Assembly: GCF_029227915.1 (NCBI RefSeq)
Contig: NC_079883.1
Span: forward strand, 25,234,001-25,298,000
DNA from: Hydractinia symbiolongicarpus
Lineage: Eukaryota; Cnidaria; Hydrozoa; Anthoathecata; Hydractiniidae
DNA length: 64,000 nt
Direction of reading: 5' to 3'
Below, one piece after another: positions 1 through 9,889 of this stretch. Made by a program: the position numbers and the translations under genes. A model generated the notes under the pieces. The model searched no databases. It saw only the letters and a program-made list of their open reading frames with translations, and was not told where the DNA came from. Numbering within the stretch: the first letter of the stretch is position 1; each line of letters starts with the position of its first letter.

Positions 1-413
1 TGTGACTGTACAAAGCCAACAAGTTCATCCTAGCTAATTCACTGACTCCTGGCCTAATTAGGAACTACGTAGACACAGATATCAACAGCCCGGCCCCTTC
101 GTGGTTGGTAGCCTCGGTCTCACAGAAGATATACAGGCCATGCGGTTCCTAACTCGTACGGAGGTGAACGCCGACGAAGCACGGATGAATCAAGTTTGCA
201 TGATGCACTTACAGGCGGAACAGTCGTAACACATCGTGGATATGTATGTCTGCATTATGTAAAAAAAGCCTTGAAAGGCGATTAAGCATCCGTTGAGGGA
301 CCCGTCATATCTGAAAAGATAGTGTTTATTAAAATGCTTTTTTTTTTCAGCCTGTGGTGATACTTATTGCTACACGTAATATAAAAAACAATGTTTTTTA
401 GCAAACTCTTGCA
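1..413. other. No recognised feature, less A+T-rich start of window
   Basis: I see no convincing coding signal here. The first 300 bases are visibly less A+T-rich than the rest of the window and could be the downstream part of the adjacent hAT-like element or of an unrelated repeat. No terminal inverted repeat could be fixed by eye. Confidence 0.4.
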
Positions 414-2058
414 TTATTCGTCATCGGAATCAGACTCGGACCATTGTGATTCATCACTGGATATGTCAGAAAGGTTAACAAGCTCTTGTTGTGGATTTTG
501 GTTGCAATCATCATCGTCACTCTTCCCATCGTCATCACTAAGTGGAACAATTACAGGAATAACTTTTTTTGCTCTTCTTCGATGGAATTTGTGACCATCG
601 AGTCTTCGAGCTCTTTTCCTGACTTCACCATTTGGATATTGGTTTAAAAACATAGTAACCGCTTTATCGTATCTCGATGGTTTGAAGTTTCGATCACCAC
701 GAACACGCAGAATAGCTTCTTGACTTTCGTTTTTCAAGGACAATCTAAAAATTTATTATAAAGTGAAGTTTGATTATGAATGAGATTCAATGCATCGAAA
801 TGAGTATTAAAGAAATTATTTATTTCACCTATCACGTGTCATCATCTTTGTAAATCCTGAGAACACCCTCTCTACCTCAGCGTTTGAAATTGGAATTACC
901 AAGCATATCTCCACCAGTTGAAGTATATTTTGAAGTTGAAGTTTTTCTCTCAGCGTGAACATTTGTTGCCAGCATTTTTCGTTGATGTTCTTGACATGAA
1001 AGTAATGATATATTCATACATAGTCGTGAGTTCAGCAGCTGAATTAAAAAATAAGAATAAAAAAATAAAACCACTGATTGTACAATTATTGATAACAGAA
1101 GAATATTTTTTAATGCGGTGTTATACAACTCACGAATACGTTGTTTCACAAAACCATTGGCTTCTAACGGTGACTTGAAATGAACCTTGAGTTGATCGCA
1201 TGCTTGTTTTATTTCTTCTTCTTCTTTGTTTTGATATGATTGCGAATCAAGAAGAATGGCTGAACTCAAAAGCATTGGGTCTTCTGAAAGAAAAGCTAAT
1301 CGCTCACAAAGAAATGTTTCCAGAGTATCCAAAACTTTCAGAATTTCCCTTTCGTTTCTGTGTAATGCGTTGGATGAACCATCAAACAAGACACTAAAAT
1401 AAATCCTTGTTCCGTCATTCAAAGGAATAGTTATATTTTCTTCCACTATCGATTTTGATAAATATAATACCATTTCCTTTGCAGACAAACTATGAAGGTA
1501 TCCAGATCCCACATCCACATTATAAACTTCTTTCTGAAAATGCACCAGGTCTGTATAGAATTGAAACGATTTATTGTTAGCAATAAGAAAATGAGCCAAC
1601 TGAAACTTTTTTACCAATTGTGATTTCTGTCCTTTCAGTAAGTCTCTACCATGTTCGACGATAGTTTTTTCCTTACTTGAAGACTGAGCGATCTCTTGGC
1701 CTGTAGTAGGGGTTTGCTTTTCTTTGAGTCGTTGCACTGCTTTGTTATGGGTATTTGATTTCAAATGATCGACGGCATTATTTTTTTTCACTGTTGAACT
1801 TCCATCGACCCATTTTTTGACCTGCATTTTAACTTAGCCTTGTAACCTTTCTAATTCTTTTGAATTTTCTCCATAAAATTCGCTACACACTAAACATTTT
1901 ATTTTTGTAACTTTCGAAGGATCACTTGGATCATCACAAAAATACTCAAATTCTTTTAAATTCCACTTTTTCACTACAGACAAATTAACCATTTTTGAAG
2001 TATTCACTGGTAAAATGTTTGTTGTTAATAAAGTGGCACGTTTGAATCGACTTAACAA
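414..2058 (-). mobile_element. hAT-like transposase relic B (BED finger, internal deletion)
   Basis: Read on the minus strand, the relic opens near 2058 with a BED-type finger. A CLVC pair is followed by DHLKSNTH, with an in-frame TAA (1834-1836) two codons before the methionine of the main 316-residue frame (1827-877). The family's FDGSS motif follows. The frame then moves directly to a segment (ETFLCERL to HFKSPLE) that resembles a late part of related element A at 2966-5420, so the catalytic core appears deleted. The C-terminal dimerisation domain (SNAEVERVFSGFTKM) lies in another frame around 831-900. It joins the last exon (744-414) through an intron at 828-745 with GT and AG ends that keeps frame (MTRDR-LSLKNESQ). 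The protein ends in an acidic tail (SESDSDDE). KIAA1586/ZNF862-like hAT-derived proteins share this arrangement as I recall the family. Premature stop, frame change and deletion make it a pseudogene. Confidence 0.75.
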
Positions 2059-2059
2059 A

Positions 2060-2945
2060 AAGAGAAGATGTCCCTACGGGAATAAAAATTTTCTTCTTTT
2101 TTTTATGACGCAATTCGAATGAATTAAAAATAGGAAAGAACACGTGGAGGAAAAAATGAATGAATGAAAAAACATACACATGGTGGGTTCGTAGAAGAAA
2201 AAACAAAATGTAAACACAGCTTGAGTTCCTGAAAGCAATGAAAAGAAAGAATTTAAAGGAAAGAAAAGAAAAAAGTTTTTTACTGTATTTTTTTACGAAA
2301 TAAGTGAAAAATCTTTATTTCTTTAGGCAACAATTTTTTTTTTTTGAAAATATAAAAATTCTAGCGACTGCATTTTTTTGCCGACGTGATATTAGTTTTT
2401 CTCAAATCACGACGGCAATCACGTCGGCATTTGCCGCGTGCCACCGTGAATTAAAAGGGTTGCCTCTGCCCATGATGTTAAGCTGTCAGCAATAATGCTG
2501 CCGTGCAGAAGTTTGTTTTAATAGATTTGGAACAGATCCTTTACTCATTAAGTTCAGCGCCCTAAGAAAGTTCCAAACTTTTTCAACCATATTCCATAAC
2601 GCCACCAGTCGATATGCCTGTAGTAGGAACTTAGTGTGGCCACTCCGAACTTGAATGAAAAAGTATCCTAACGGTTCTGACTGACTTTCCTTTTGTGTGT
2701 ATCCTTTTTTCTCAACCATGAAAAGTTCGGTAAGAGTACCACTAGTTTCAGTCTGACTTTTGCCACTGTGTTATCCGAGCATTTATTATATTAGGTCGGA
2801 AACTAGAACCACTAAAAACGGTGTTTGACTGTCCTTGTTTGGAACTAGATTCCCTAGGCAAGCTGATATTGGACAGAACAGTCAATTATATACAACAAAA
2901 AAGGATCACAGCAAGCAAAAATACACTTTATAATACACCTTAAGA
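2060..2945. other. Between the two hAT relics; coding-like minus stretch unassigned
   Basis: No known domain was recognised. A minus-strand frame at 2719-2486 stays open and, past one TAG/TAA-like break, further amino-acid-like sequence continues to about 2400. This looks like decayed coding sequence of an unidentified repeat. The section 2390-2440 carries an inverted pair around CGACGTGAT and ATCACGTCGG. Confidence 0.3.
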
Positions 2946-2965
2946 ACTATAATACAACGAAATAA

Positions 2966-5420
2966 TTATTCCGATTCGCTTGATGATTCTTTGCTGTCGG
3001 CGTCATCGGATTCACTCTGGCTCGCTTCGTCATCTGAAGACAGAGAAATTGCAGGAAATGAAATCTGATGGTGCGGCAACGGGAAGCTTTCTTTTTCTGG
3101 ATATGATTGTTGTGTAAATTTCCAACGCATGTTTCAATATATCTTCCCTCTCTTTTTCCTTCCAATTTTTATCATTCACCTGCACAAACATTCGCATTTC
3201 CAGGAGTTTGTGGGAGCTGTTTAATCGTCGGTCACTTAACTTCAATGTCAATATGCTGAAAGCTCGATCTACGCTAGAATTCGAACCAGATAATAACAGT
3301 AAACAAGCCTAAGTAATAGGCAAAGGTTGGGATATTTTTGTCTTTTTATAGATAAGAAAACTTCACTTGCTCTTCGCCCAAGCAGATTTTCCTTTACATG
3401 GGGCTGCACATTTTCCACTCCTTCATAACCTTGTTACTATCATAGCCAGCAACATGTTAAGGTGTGTGGAAATGATCAGCAAAGCCACGGATTTCATTGA
3501 TACCATAATTCTTCTTGTCAGACCAAACTTCCGGGTTGCACCAATTCATCATTTGAAAGATATTTTCATCTAAAGATAAAAATCTCTCTTTGAGCAAGTT
3601 GATAAGATTTTTTGCTACGTTATCTCTTGCATTCCTTGCTTGCTGGATGGTTTCTTCGTTGAGGTTCATTATATCCCATGTATCAAAAAAAACAATGGTA
3701 GGATTTCTGTTTTCTTCTTTCTTGCACTTATCCCCTAGAGAATAGAACTGGCTTTCATGTAGAAGTTTGCCATTTTCATTTCTTTTAGGAATAAACCTAT
3801 GGATATGACTATCAAGATCTTTTTCATAATTAACTTCAGAGTATTCCGTTAAGTAATCGATGGTTGTTTGTATCGATGACTTATTTTCAAAGGGAGTAAT
3901 TTTTCACCTTCAAACGCTTTGGAGGCGGGTGTTTCTTGTAACAAATCCAAGTAAGTGCAAGCAAGTGTAAGATTTTCATAATTGCAAAACTTTTTTAAGA
4001 GTCTTGTAACTTTACTTTTTGTTTCAGCACGAGTGTTGGGGTCTGCTACGACATTTCCATATGCAATTATAAAAGCAGGCCACATATTCAATAAATTAGT
4101 TAAAGCTCTTTTTCGATGACCAATAAAGCCAGTTTTGCTCATTTTGAAAAGAGTATAAAATTGAATTTGCAAAGCTTAGCTGCATTTTTAACTTCAGATT
4201 TAATTTTACCTGAGTCCCGTAAAATGTAAAGATTTGTTGTATAAACGAATCGACATTACTAAAAGCACTTTCTGAAGGTGCTTCTTTAAATGCCAGTTCC
4301 ACTTTATGGTTGATACAGTGAATCTTAATAAGCCACTCTCTGTCGGTAGTCATTTGAGTCATAAGACCAGATAAACGACCTGTGTTAAAGATATCAGTAA
4401 TGGCGCCGTAGATTAGTGGTTATAGCTCTCGTACTCTGTGCGGGAGACCGGGGTTCGATTCCTCTTGACGGCGATTCAACATGGGTGAGTGAATGTTACC
4501 ATAGCCCCGGGTTAACCCAAGCCATGTGAGGGAATTTGGGAAGATGGCACACTGTGTGGGCCGTTGGATGTTGCCGGGAGTTGTCTAGTAGAGCGCGGGC
4601 TCTAATTGGGTCTGCGTAGCTCAAAATGAGCATTAAATACTCTAGGACTCTCCATCTACGCCATGGCCCCTCCTGGAAATAATAGACAGGGTATATCCCT
4701 CGATATTTGTGAGGCTAGCACATCTATCTATCTATCTATCTATCAGTTTTGTTGTAAAATCTTGTAAGGAAAACTTTCCTCCTCTTTAAAAACATTGTCA
4801 ATAGCTTTTTTAGAGATTCAGCATCCGTGCCACCCCAGTTTGCCATTTCCAGAAGGGAGGCAGCAAAATATGTTGGTATGCCTAAAGTTAACAAATGATA
4901 CATACAAAAATAGTTGGATTGTTCATAAATAGTGTTTCAATTATAAAATACAAGTCACAGTAAAACCAATTAAAATTGCTATTTCTCTCTAATCGAACCA
5001 TCACCATTTCTTTTTCACAGCCTGTTTTTCGCTCTTGACTTCCTTCAGTTTGAACGGATATAAATTCTGACCACGCTAATATTACAGCTACGTTTTCCTT
5101 GACTGCTTAATTGATAGCTTTAAGATAGTACGACCGTGTATCATCTTCACCTAAAAAAAAAATTCTTGGTGTAACAATTATTAACAACAGAAAGAATCAA
5201 AGGTTCACACTATAAAAAATCAAATAACAAAGACCATCTATCAATCTAACTCCATTTTCTCTTTGGCACTTAATCAGCGTTTTGAATTGTCTTGGTGGCA
5301 GAGAGGGTTCCAATGTCAATGTGTATGCTGTTCGTAACATCTTCTGGTATGCTTCATTGCTTGCTTTTTTGAGGGAACTTGTTATCTTGGGCTGTGATGT
5401 TAAAGAAGTTGAATTAGTTT
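2966..5420 (-). mobile_element. hAT-like transposase relic A (four or more exons, decayed)
   Basis: Minus-strand exons can be followed from about 5420 downwards. The first holds SSLKKASNEAYQKMLRTAY and PRQFKTLIKCQRENGV. Next is an exon after a good acceptor at about 5152 (VKENVAVILAWSEF, with one TAA). Another follows an AG near 4891 (YFAASLLEMANWGGTDAESL), then REWLIKIHCINHKVELAFKE at 4350-4280, a helical segment at 3669-3457 (ERFLSLDENIF, EIRGFADHF), and the dimerisation domain SNSSVDRAFSILTLKLSDRR at about 3290-3215. The acidic tail ends at a TAA at 2968-2966 (SESDDADSKESSSESE). Frames shift several times, including at an A-run near 4820. The order matches hAT-derived KIAA1586-like proteins. 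A SINE interrupts it at 4399-4740. Acidic-tail and dimerisation similarity with relic B shows both belong to one family. Confidence 0.75.
4399..4740 (+). mobile_element. tRNA-derived SINE, complete, with 7-bp target duplication
   Basis: The head (about 4402-4473) is tRNA-like, with an A-box-like TAGATTAGTGGTTATAGC and a B box GGTTCGATTCC. A roughly 250-bp body follows, and the tail is (TATC)n. The repeats TATCAGT at 4392-4398 and 4741-4747 flank it as a target-site duplication. Removing the insert and one TATCAGT rejoins minus-strand codons of the hAT relic (NKTD-IFNTG) in frame. A second, 5'-truncated copy of the body lies at about 54,154-54,365 on the minus strand. Polymerase III transcription from the internal boxes is expected for this class. 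Confidence 0.9.
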
Positions 5421-5539
5421 TAATTTGTGTATCTGAATCTTTCCGAGTTGTTTACACTACATGCAAACTTTGGCAACTACCATCAATATGGCGAAAAATC
5501 TATAAGCCGAAAAAATGTGTAAAGTTATTTTAAATCGTG

Positions 5540-6950
5540 TCGATTTTCCGATGTGTTAGGGGAGAGATTTTTGTAGGCGTATTGTGTGCTTCTTTTTGTT
5601 AAAAAAACGAAAAAATCAAACTGCTAAAAAAATAAAAAAATGAAAAACAATTGCGCAAAAATAAAAAAATGCACAATAATTATCACGCAAAGAGCTGCTA
5701 GTAAATTTTTTTAGAATGAGATGTAATAAAATGAAAGAAAAAAAAACATACAGATTTCGATCGTGTTCCTTATAAGATAATGCGAAAGGCCACACGCTAG
5801 AACATTTATGCAAGAAATGAGAATTAATCATACCAATAAAAAAATAATGCATACCTCATACTTTGTCACAAAACTTGTTTCTTCGATATATGCCTGGAAT
5901 ACGGTTTTGCTCTCCCTTTTATCTTAGAACAATTTTGTATCTCCTTTTTAAATTTGGCACAGATCTTACACCACACAAAATTGCGCAGTTGTTTTTAATG
6001 GTTTTATAGCCAATTACATCTGACCCATTATAATTTAAAAATTTTTTAAGGCCAAACAATTTCCCCTTACAGTTGCCATCTCTCCACTCTACTCGCAATT
6101 CTGTACCCCAAAGAAATTTATTTCTGCTTCTTTTTCTTTTTAAAGAAGTTTTACAGTTTTTACCTTTTTATTCAAAAAAGGATCAATGGGTTTTACCTGT
6201 TCATTCAAAAAGTGATCAATGAGTTTTCCCGATTTACTTTCAAACTCGCAAATCTTTTTCTTCTTTAATATTCTAGACATTGCGTGACCTTATTTAAAAG
6301 AAAAATTTGCAGTCTTGCATTTTTTTTATTTTTTCTTTCCGTAATGTGATTTTTAAGAATTATTACGCGCTATAGTTTTAGGAGCGTGATTGTTCACGCA
6401 CCTAAGAAATGAATTGATATTTTCGATGAGTTATTTTTTACTTGTCTAACACATTTTAGGAGCGTGCCAATATACTATATTTTTCTTCACTGTTTTACAG
6501 TAGTGATGGTTTATTAAACTCGCACAGGGAAAGAAAGAAAACTTGCACATTGTTTCATAACCTGTAAGGGGTTCAGCACACTTGCAAAGAAAAAGAGAAA
6601 ATTTGGACGCTTTCGAAAAGGTTTTTAACCATTTACCATGTGTACTAGGCCTCAAAATGGTTGTCAATATAAAGTGTTATTAAATCTGCTAAATTTACCA
6701 AACTTGTTTCCAGGACTTCTCTCTTAATGTTTAACTGGGAAAGAAAGGAGACGTAAACGTCAAGAAAGAAGCCCTAAGAACGAAGTTGCACTTGACCAAT
6801 TTAAAACATAGTGCACTAAATAGAAAATAAAAATCGCAAATAAAAAGTAGACCAATCGCATTTTTTTTATCACACTAACAAAAGCTTAAAACTGCTTTGA
6901 TAAGGAATATCTATGTTATCTACAGTGTAATACGAGGTGGCTTTTCTCTA
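5540..6950. other. No gene; possible degraded BED-finger segment
   Basis: The stretch is very A+T-rich. On the minus strand around 5960-5930 a CKICAK motif resembles the first cysteine pair of a BED finger and could be the 5' end of hAT relic A or of another copy. Near 6160-6230 a segment of about 30 bp containing GGATCAATGGGTTTT is repeated twice in diverged form. Nothing else was recognised. Confidence 0.35.
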
Positions 6951-6956
6951 TAGTTG

Positions 6957-7172
6957 TTAATAAGTACTTTGTAGGAACTTATCAGGACCAACTAGAGCAA
7001 TGTGGAGAATTTGATCAAGCGATTCAACAGCAAGTCTATTTCTTTGCTTTGTGTGAACTAAGTTAAGTGCAGAGAATCCTCGTTCATTAGCAGTATTATG
7101 TGAAATTAGTAGGGATAACTTTCCTTTCTTTGCTGTTTTCCTTTTGCACTCTACCTCCTTGGACCATTGCAA
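6957..7172 (-). mobile_element. hAT C-terminal dimerisation-domain fragment
   Basis: The 71-residue minus-strand frame contains NTANERGFSALNLVHTKQRN followed by LAVESLDQILHIALVGP. This is the typical hAT family dimerisation signature: a small-residue/ER-F-S-x-L core, then a leucine-rich helix. It differs from relics A and B and has no acidic tail, so it derives from another hAT element. Upstream transposase sequence was not found next to it, so this is an isolated 3' fragment. Confidence 0.75.
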
Positions 7173-7196
7173 ATTTGCTGAAGAAAAACATACTAC

Positions 7197-7815
7197 TTAG
7201 AGCTTATATTTACTTAATTTACTACTTTTTTTTTGGGATAAGAATTTGGGATCCCATACCGGTACACTGGTAGCAAAACCTCTCTGGATACGTTGGTGGC
7301 TTGATTCATGTGTTGTGTCAACTTGAACAATGGAAATAGCAGGGAGCTCAATTGTATTTATGGCATGGTCACTAGGAATGTCATCAAGCACCACTTCTGA
7401 CGATGTGTTGATATCAAAATCGTTTACGCTTTCATTAACCCATTCGCTACGCTGTTTGAAATCTCACCAGCACCATCGTCTTTTTTGGGTGAAGTTTTCT
7501 TCACTAGAGGGTTTCCACTTGTGCCTTCTTGACAACTATGGTGTCCCTTCACTTGATTGCAAGTGACAAGAACTTACTCAAACGTAAGTTTCTCCATGTG
7601 TAACAAGGACCTCTTTTCCATCAATGCCAAGGACTACAGCAGGTCCTCTCCACTCTTTCTCTCAACATCGCTTATAGTATACCAATTCACCATTGGAAAA
7701 TCTTTGCTGGTAGATGTCCATGTTTGATGACTGAGTGTTGTTTTAATTCTCCTTGAAGATAAACTTTCAATTAATGCTTTGTGAGCAGCATGCACGGGAT
7801 TCAGAAATTCAGGGC
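7197..7815 (-). mobile_element. LTR-retrotransposon integrase C-terminal remnant
   Basis: Minus-strand translation from about 7810 gives a helical stretch HAAHKALIES, which after one frame change becomes GELVYYKR, WRGPAVVLGIDGKEVLVTHG and a broken ETYV segment. This is the usual order of an integrase C-terminal beta-barrel in retroelement polyproteins (VYY+R, W-GP-VLG-DGK-V-V-HGG-YV). It carries at least three stops and one frameshift. Open sequence down to 7197 (SSEVVLDDIPSDHAINTIEL) may be the linker that follows. No long terminal repeat was identified. Confidence 0.6.
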
Positions 7816-7826
7816 CAGTTGTTTAT

Positions 7827-8202
7827 TTGAGTTTAAATTCAAAAGTATGTCAGGCATGTTCAGCCTTAATGAAAGAAGAACCGAATGAAGATCGTTTTAA
7901 TAAACTTGTTGGTAAATTAAAAGAACTCTATGGTATTACTGAAGATCAAGCAATGTTCAATGCCTACAAAAAATTTGAGTCCTTTCACTGTTTCAAGACA
8001 ATGTCGATTGGTGATTATGTAAGTGAATTTGAACAGCTTAATAAAAAACTTAAGAGTTACAGCATTGAGTTACCAACTGCAATTCTTGCATGTCAACTAC
8101 TAAAAAATGCAGTATACCAAAAGCTACACATGAACTAACATGTGCTACTGTTCTATAACTCTATGAAAAGACAGATAAAAAAAACTCACACTATTTTTAG
8201 TA
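7827..8202 (+). mobile_element. Copia-type gag fragment
   Basis: The 103-residue frame reads LKELYGITEDQAMFNAYKKF, then MSIGDYVSEFEQLNKKLKSY and ELPTAILACQLL. This matches the gag polypeptide of copia-type elements (L-L-Y, then MS-DY-EFE, then ELP-A-LA-LL). A frame change near 8115 continues the domain (ATHELTCATVL) to a TAA. The 5' end of the Helitron-like element at 8203 cuts it off. It lies head to head with the integrase remnant on the opposite strand, so the two are not one intact element. Confidence 0.65.
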
Positions 8203-8902
8203 TCTCTTATAATAATACTGAGTGTATGTGACGGTCATAGTGGATATCGTCATTTTCCTTTAAAGTTGCCGAAATTTCCTTTGAAGTTGGCGAAAAAAGT
8301 ATATCTCAAATGTTAAATTTTATGACGTTACGCCGCGACGTCAATAACACTACTTTAACGTCAATATCCTATATTAAATTAATGAAGCCATTACAGTGCA
8401 CCTAAAATTTGAGGCCAAATAACTTGAAAACGAGGTGGTGACGTCAATAATTTTTCACTGTGTGGGTAACGGACCACCTAGGACCAATTTGGGTAATTTT
8501 CCCCAACCTAGGTCCCCAAAACTTGGGTCCCCAAATCCGTTTCGGAATGGGTGGGTTGATGACGTCATCAAAAAACCTTTAAACCCTAATATCTCTGCAA
8601 CCATTTGTCAAAGACGCATGATCCTATACATTTTCTTGATCAGCGTTTCAAGTTCTGTACGATGAAGGCAACAGGTATACAAATTTCTAAAAAAATATTT
8701 TAAGGTTTTGACGCGTCTTTGCTGACATCAGCAAAATTTTAATCCCTGATATCTCCTTAGGCGTTCGTCAAGAACATATTATCCTGTACATTATTTTAAC
8801 CAGCATTTCCACCTCTACACATAACAGCCGAAGAATAAACAAATTTCGTGAATTTTTTTATTTGCACTGCACTGCTGACATCAGCAAAACATCTAAACAA
8901 AC
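8203..8902 (+). mobile_element. Helitron-like non-autonomous element, copy 1 (3' end missing)
   Basis: The element starts with TCTCTTATAATAATAC after an A and shares most of its length with copies at 8903-9541 and 17,422-18,140. Shared blocks include the GGTGACGTCAAT region, the segment around GGACCACCT and CAATTTGGGTAA, the GATGACGTCATC block and a CTGACATCAGCAAAA block near the 3' side. The last 60 or so bases, which in copies 2 and 3 hold a hairpin and CTAG, are absent. Copy 2 begins directly at the break. No coding capacity was seen. Confidence 0.7.
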
Positions 8903-9541
8903 TCTCTATATAATAATATGCCAGTTCCGTGTCTCTGAGACAGGCAAAGTGGATATGTTCATTTTCCTTTCATGTTGCCGAAAAATGCATGTCTAATATG
9001 TTAAATATTCAGGTGTTACGGCGTGACGTCAATAGCACTACTTTAACGACAATATCCTATATATTAAATTGATGAAGCGATTACAGTGTACCTAAAACTT
9101 TGAGGCCAAATAACTTGGAAACAAGGTGGTGACGTCAATGATTTTTCACTACGTAGGTAACTAGGGACCACCTGGGAGCAATTTGGGTAAGTTTTCCAAA
9201 CTTGGGTCCCCAAATCCGTTTCGGAATGAACGGATTGATGACGTCATCAAAAAACCTTTAAACCCCAATTTTTCCGTAACCGTTTCTTAAAAGTACATGA
9301 TCCTATACATTGTCTTTTTCAAGGTCTATGCGATGAAGGTAACAGAGATATGAATTTCTGAAAATAAATTTTTGCGTTTAACCGGGCCATTGCTGACATC
9401 AGCAAAATTTTTAAACAGGCAACGAATAAACTAAATTTTTTTCGGATTTGCAATGCTCACCTCAGCAAAACGTCTTAAACAACCAATTTTTTCAATGTCC
9501 TATTGCCTAAGTGGATTTTTCCACGGGTCTTCATAAACTAG
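8903..9541 (+). mobile_element. Helitron-like non-autonomous element, copy 2
   Basis: The 5' end is TCTCTATATAATAATA. The 3' end has the hairpin GTGGATTTTTCCAC (5-bp stem, 4-base loop), 13 further bases, then CTAG followed by T. A TC start, a subterminal hairpin and a CTRR end inserted before T are the structural hallmarks of Helitrons, which lack terminal inverted repeats. There is no Rep/helicase coding sequence, so the element depends on another. Three TGACGTCA octamers lie inside. Confidence 0.75.
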
Positions 9542-9544
9542 TTA

Positions 9545-9885
9545 AGAATAAAGATCTGTTTGCGGGAAAATGATGATGATGTGTCTGCATCAAGGATATC
9601 ATCATTATATTTTCATATAGTACGTATGGTTTTTTGCAAGATACACCAAATGTTGACAAAAACATTGGCTGACATACTTGTTGCACATCTTTATGAAATT
9701 GCTTCGATTTTCACCTACTTTTGTGTCGAGATGGAGCCTTAATAACAATAGAATTCAAAAGGAATTGCCTCTGTTTATCAAGGTTACCCAGATTTCAATA
9801 GGAATGAAATAGGTTTTTCACTGATATTTTGTTACTACAATTTAGCCTACATTTATGACAGGACTCACCAATTGACCGTTCTTGT
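9545..9885. other. No recognised feature
   Basis: Short open stretches only. I see no domain, repeat or RNA gene between the Helitron-like pair and the pogo-like relic. Confidence 0.4.
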
Positions 9886-9889
9886 GTAT

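Noticed and set aside
2947-3165. 72-residue minus-strand frame
   Set aside because: It is a shadow of the hAT tail. The true frame ends in the acidic stretch at 2968-2966.
4402-4473. Possible tRNA gene
   Set aside because: The A and B boxes are real but the sequence continues into a SINE body with tail and target duplication. The acceptor stem pairs only partly.
5282-5533. 83-residue plus-strand frame
   Set aside because: The minus strand of the same region encodes a recognisable hAT exon, so this is a shadow frame.
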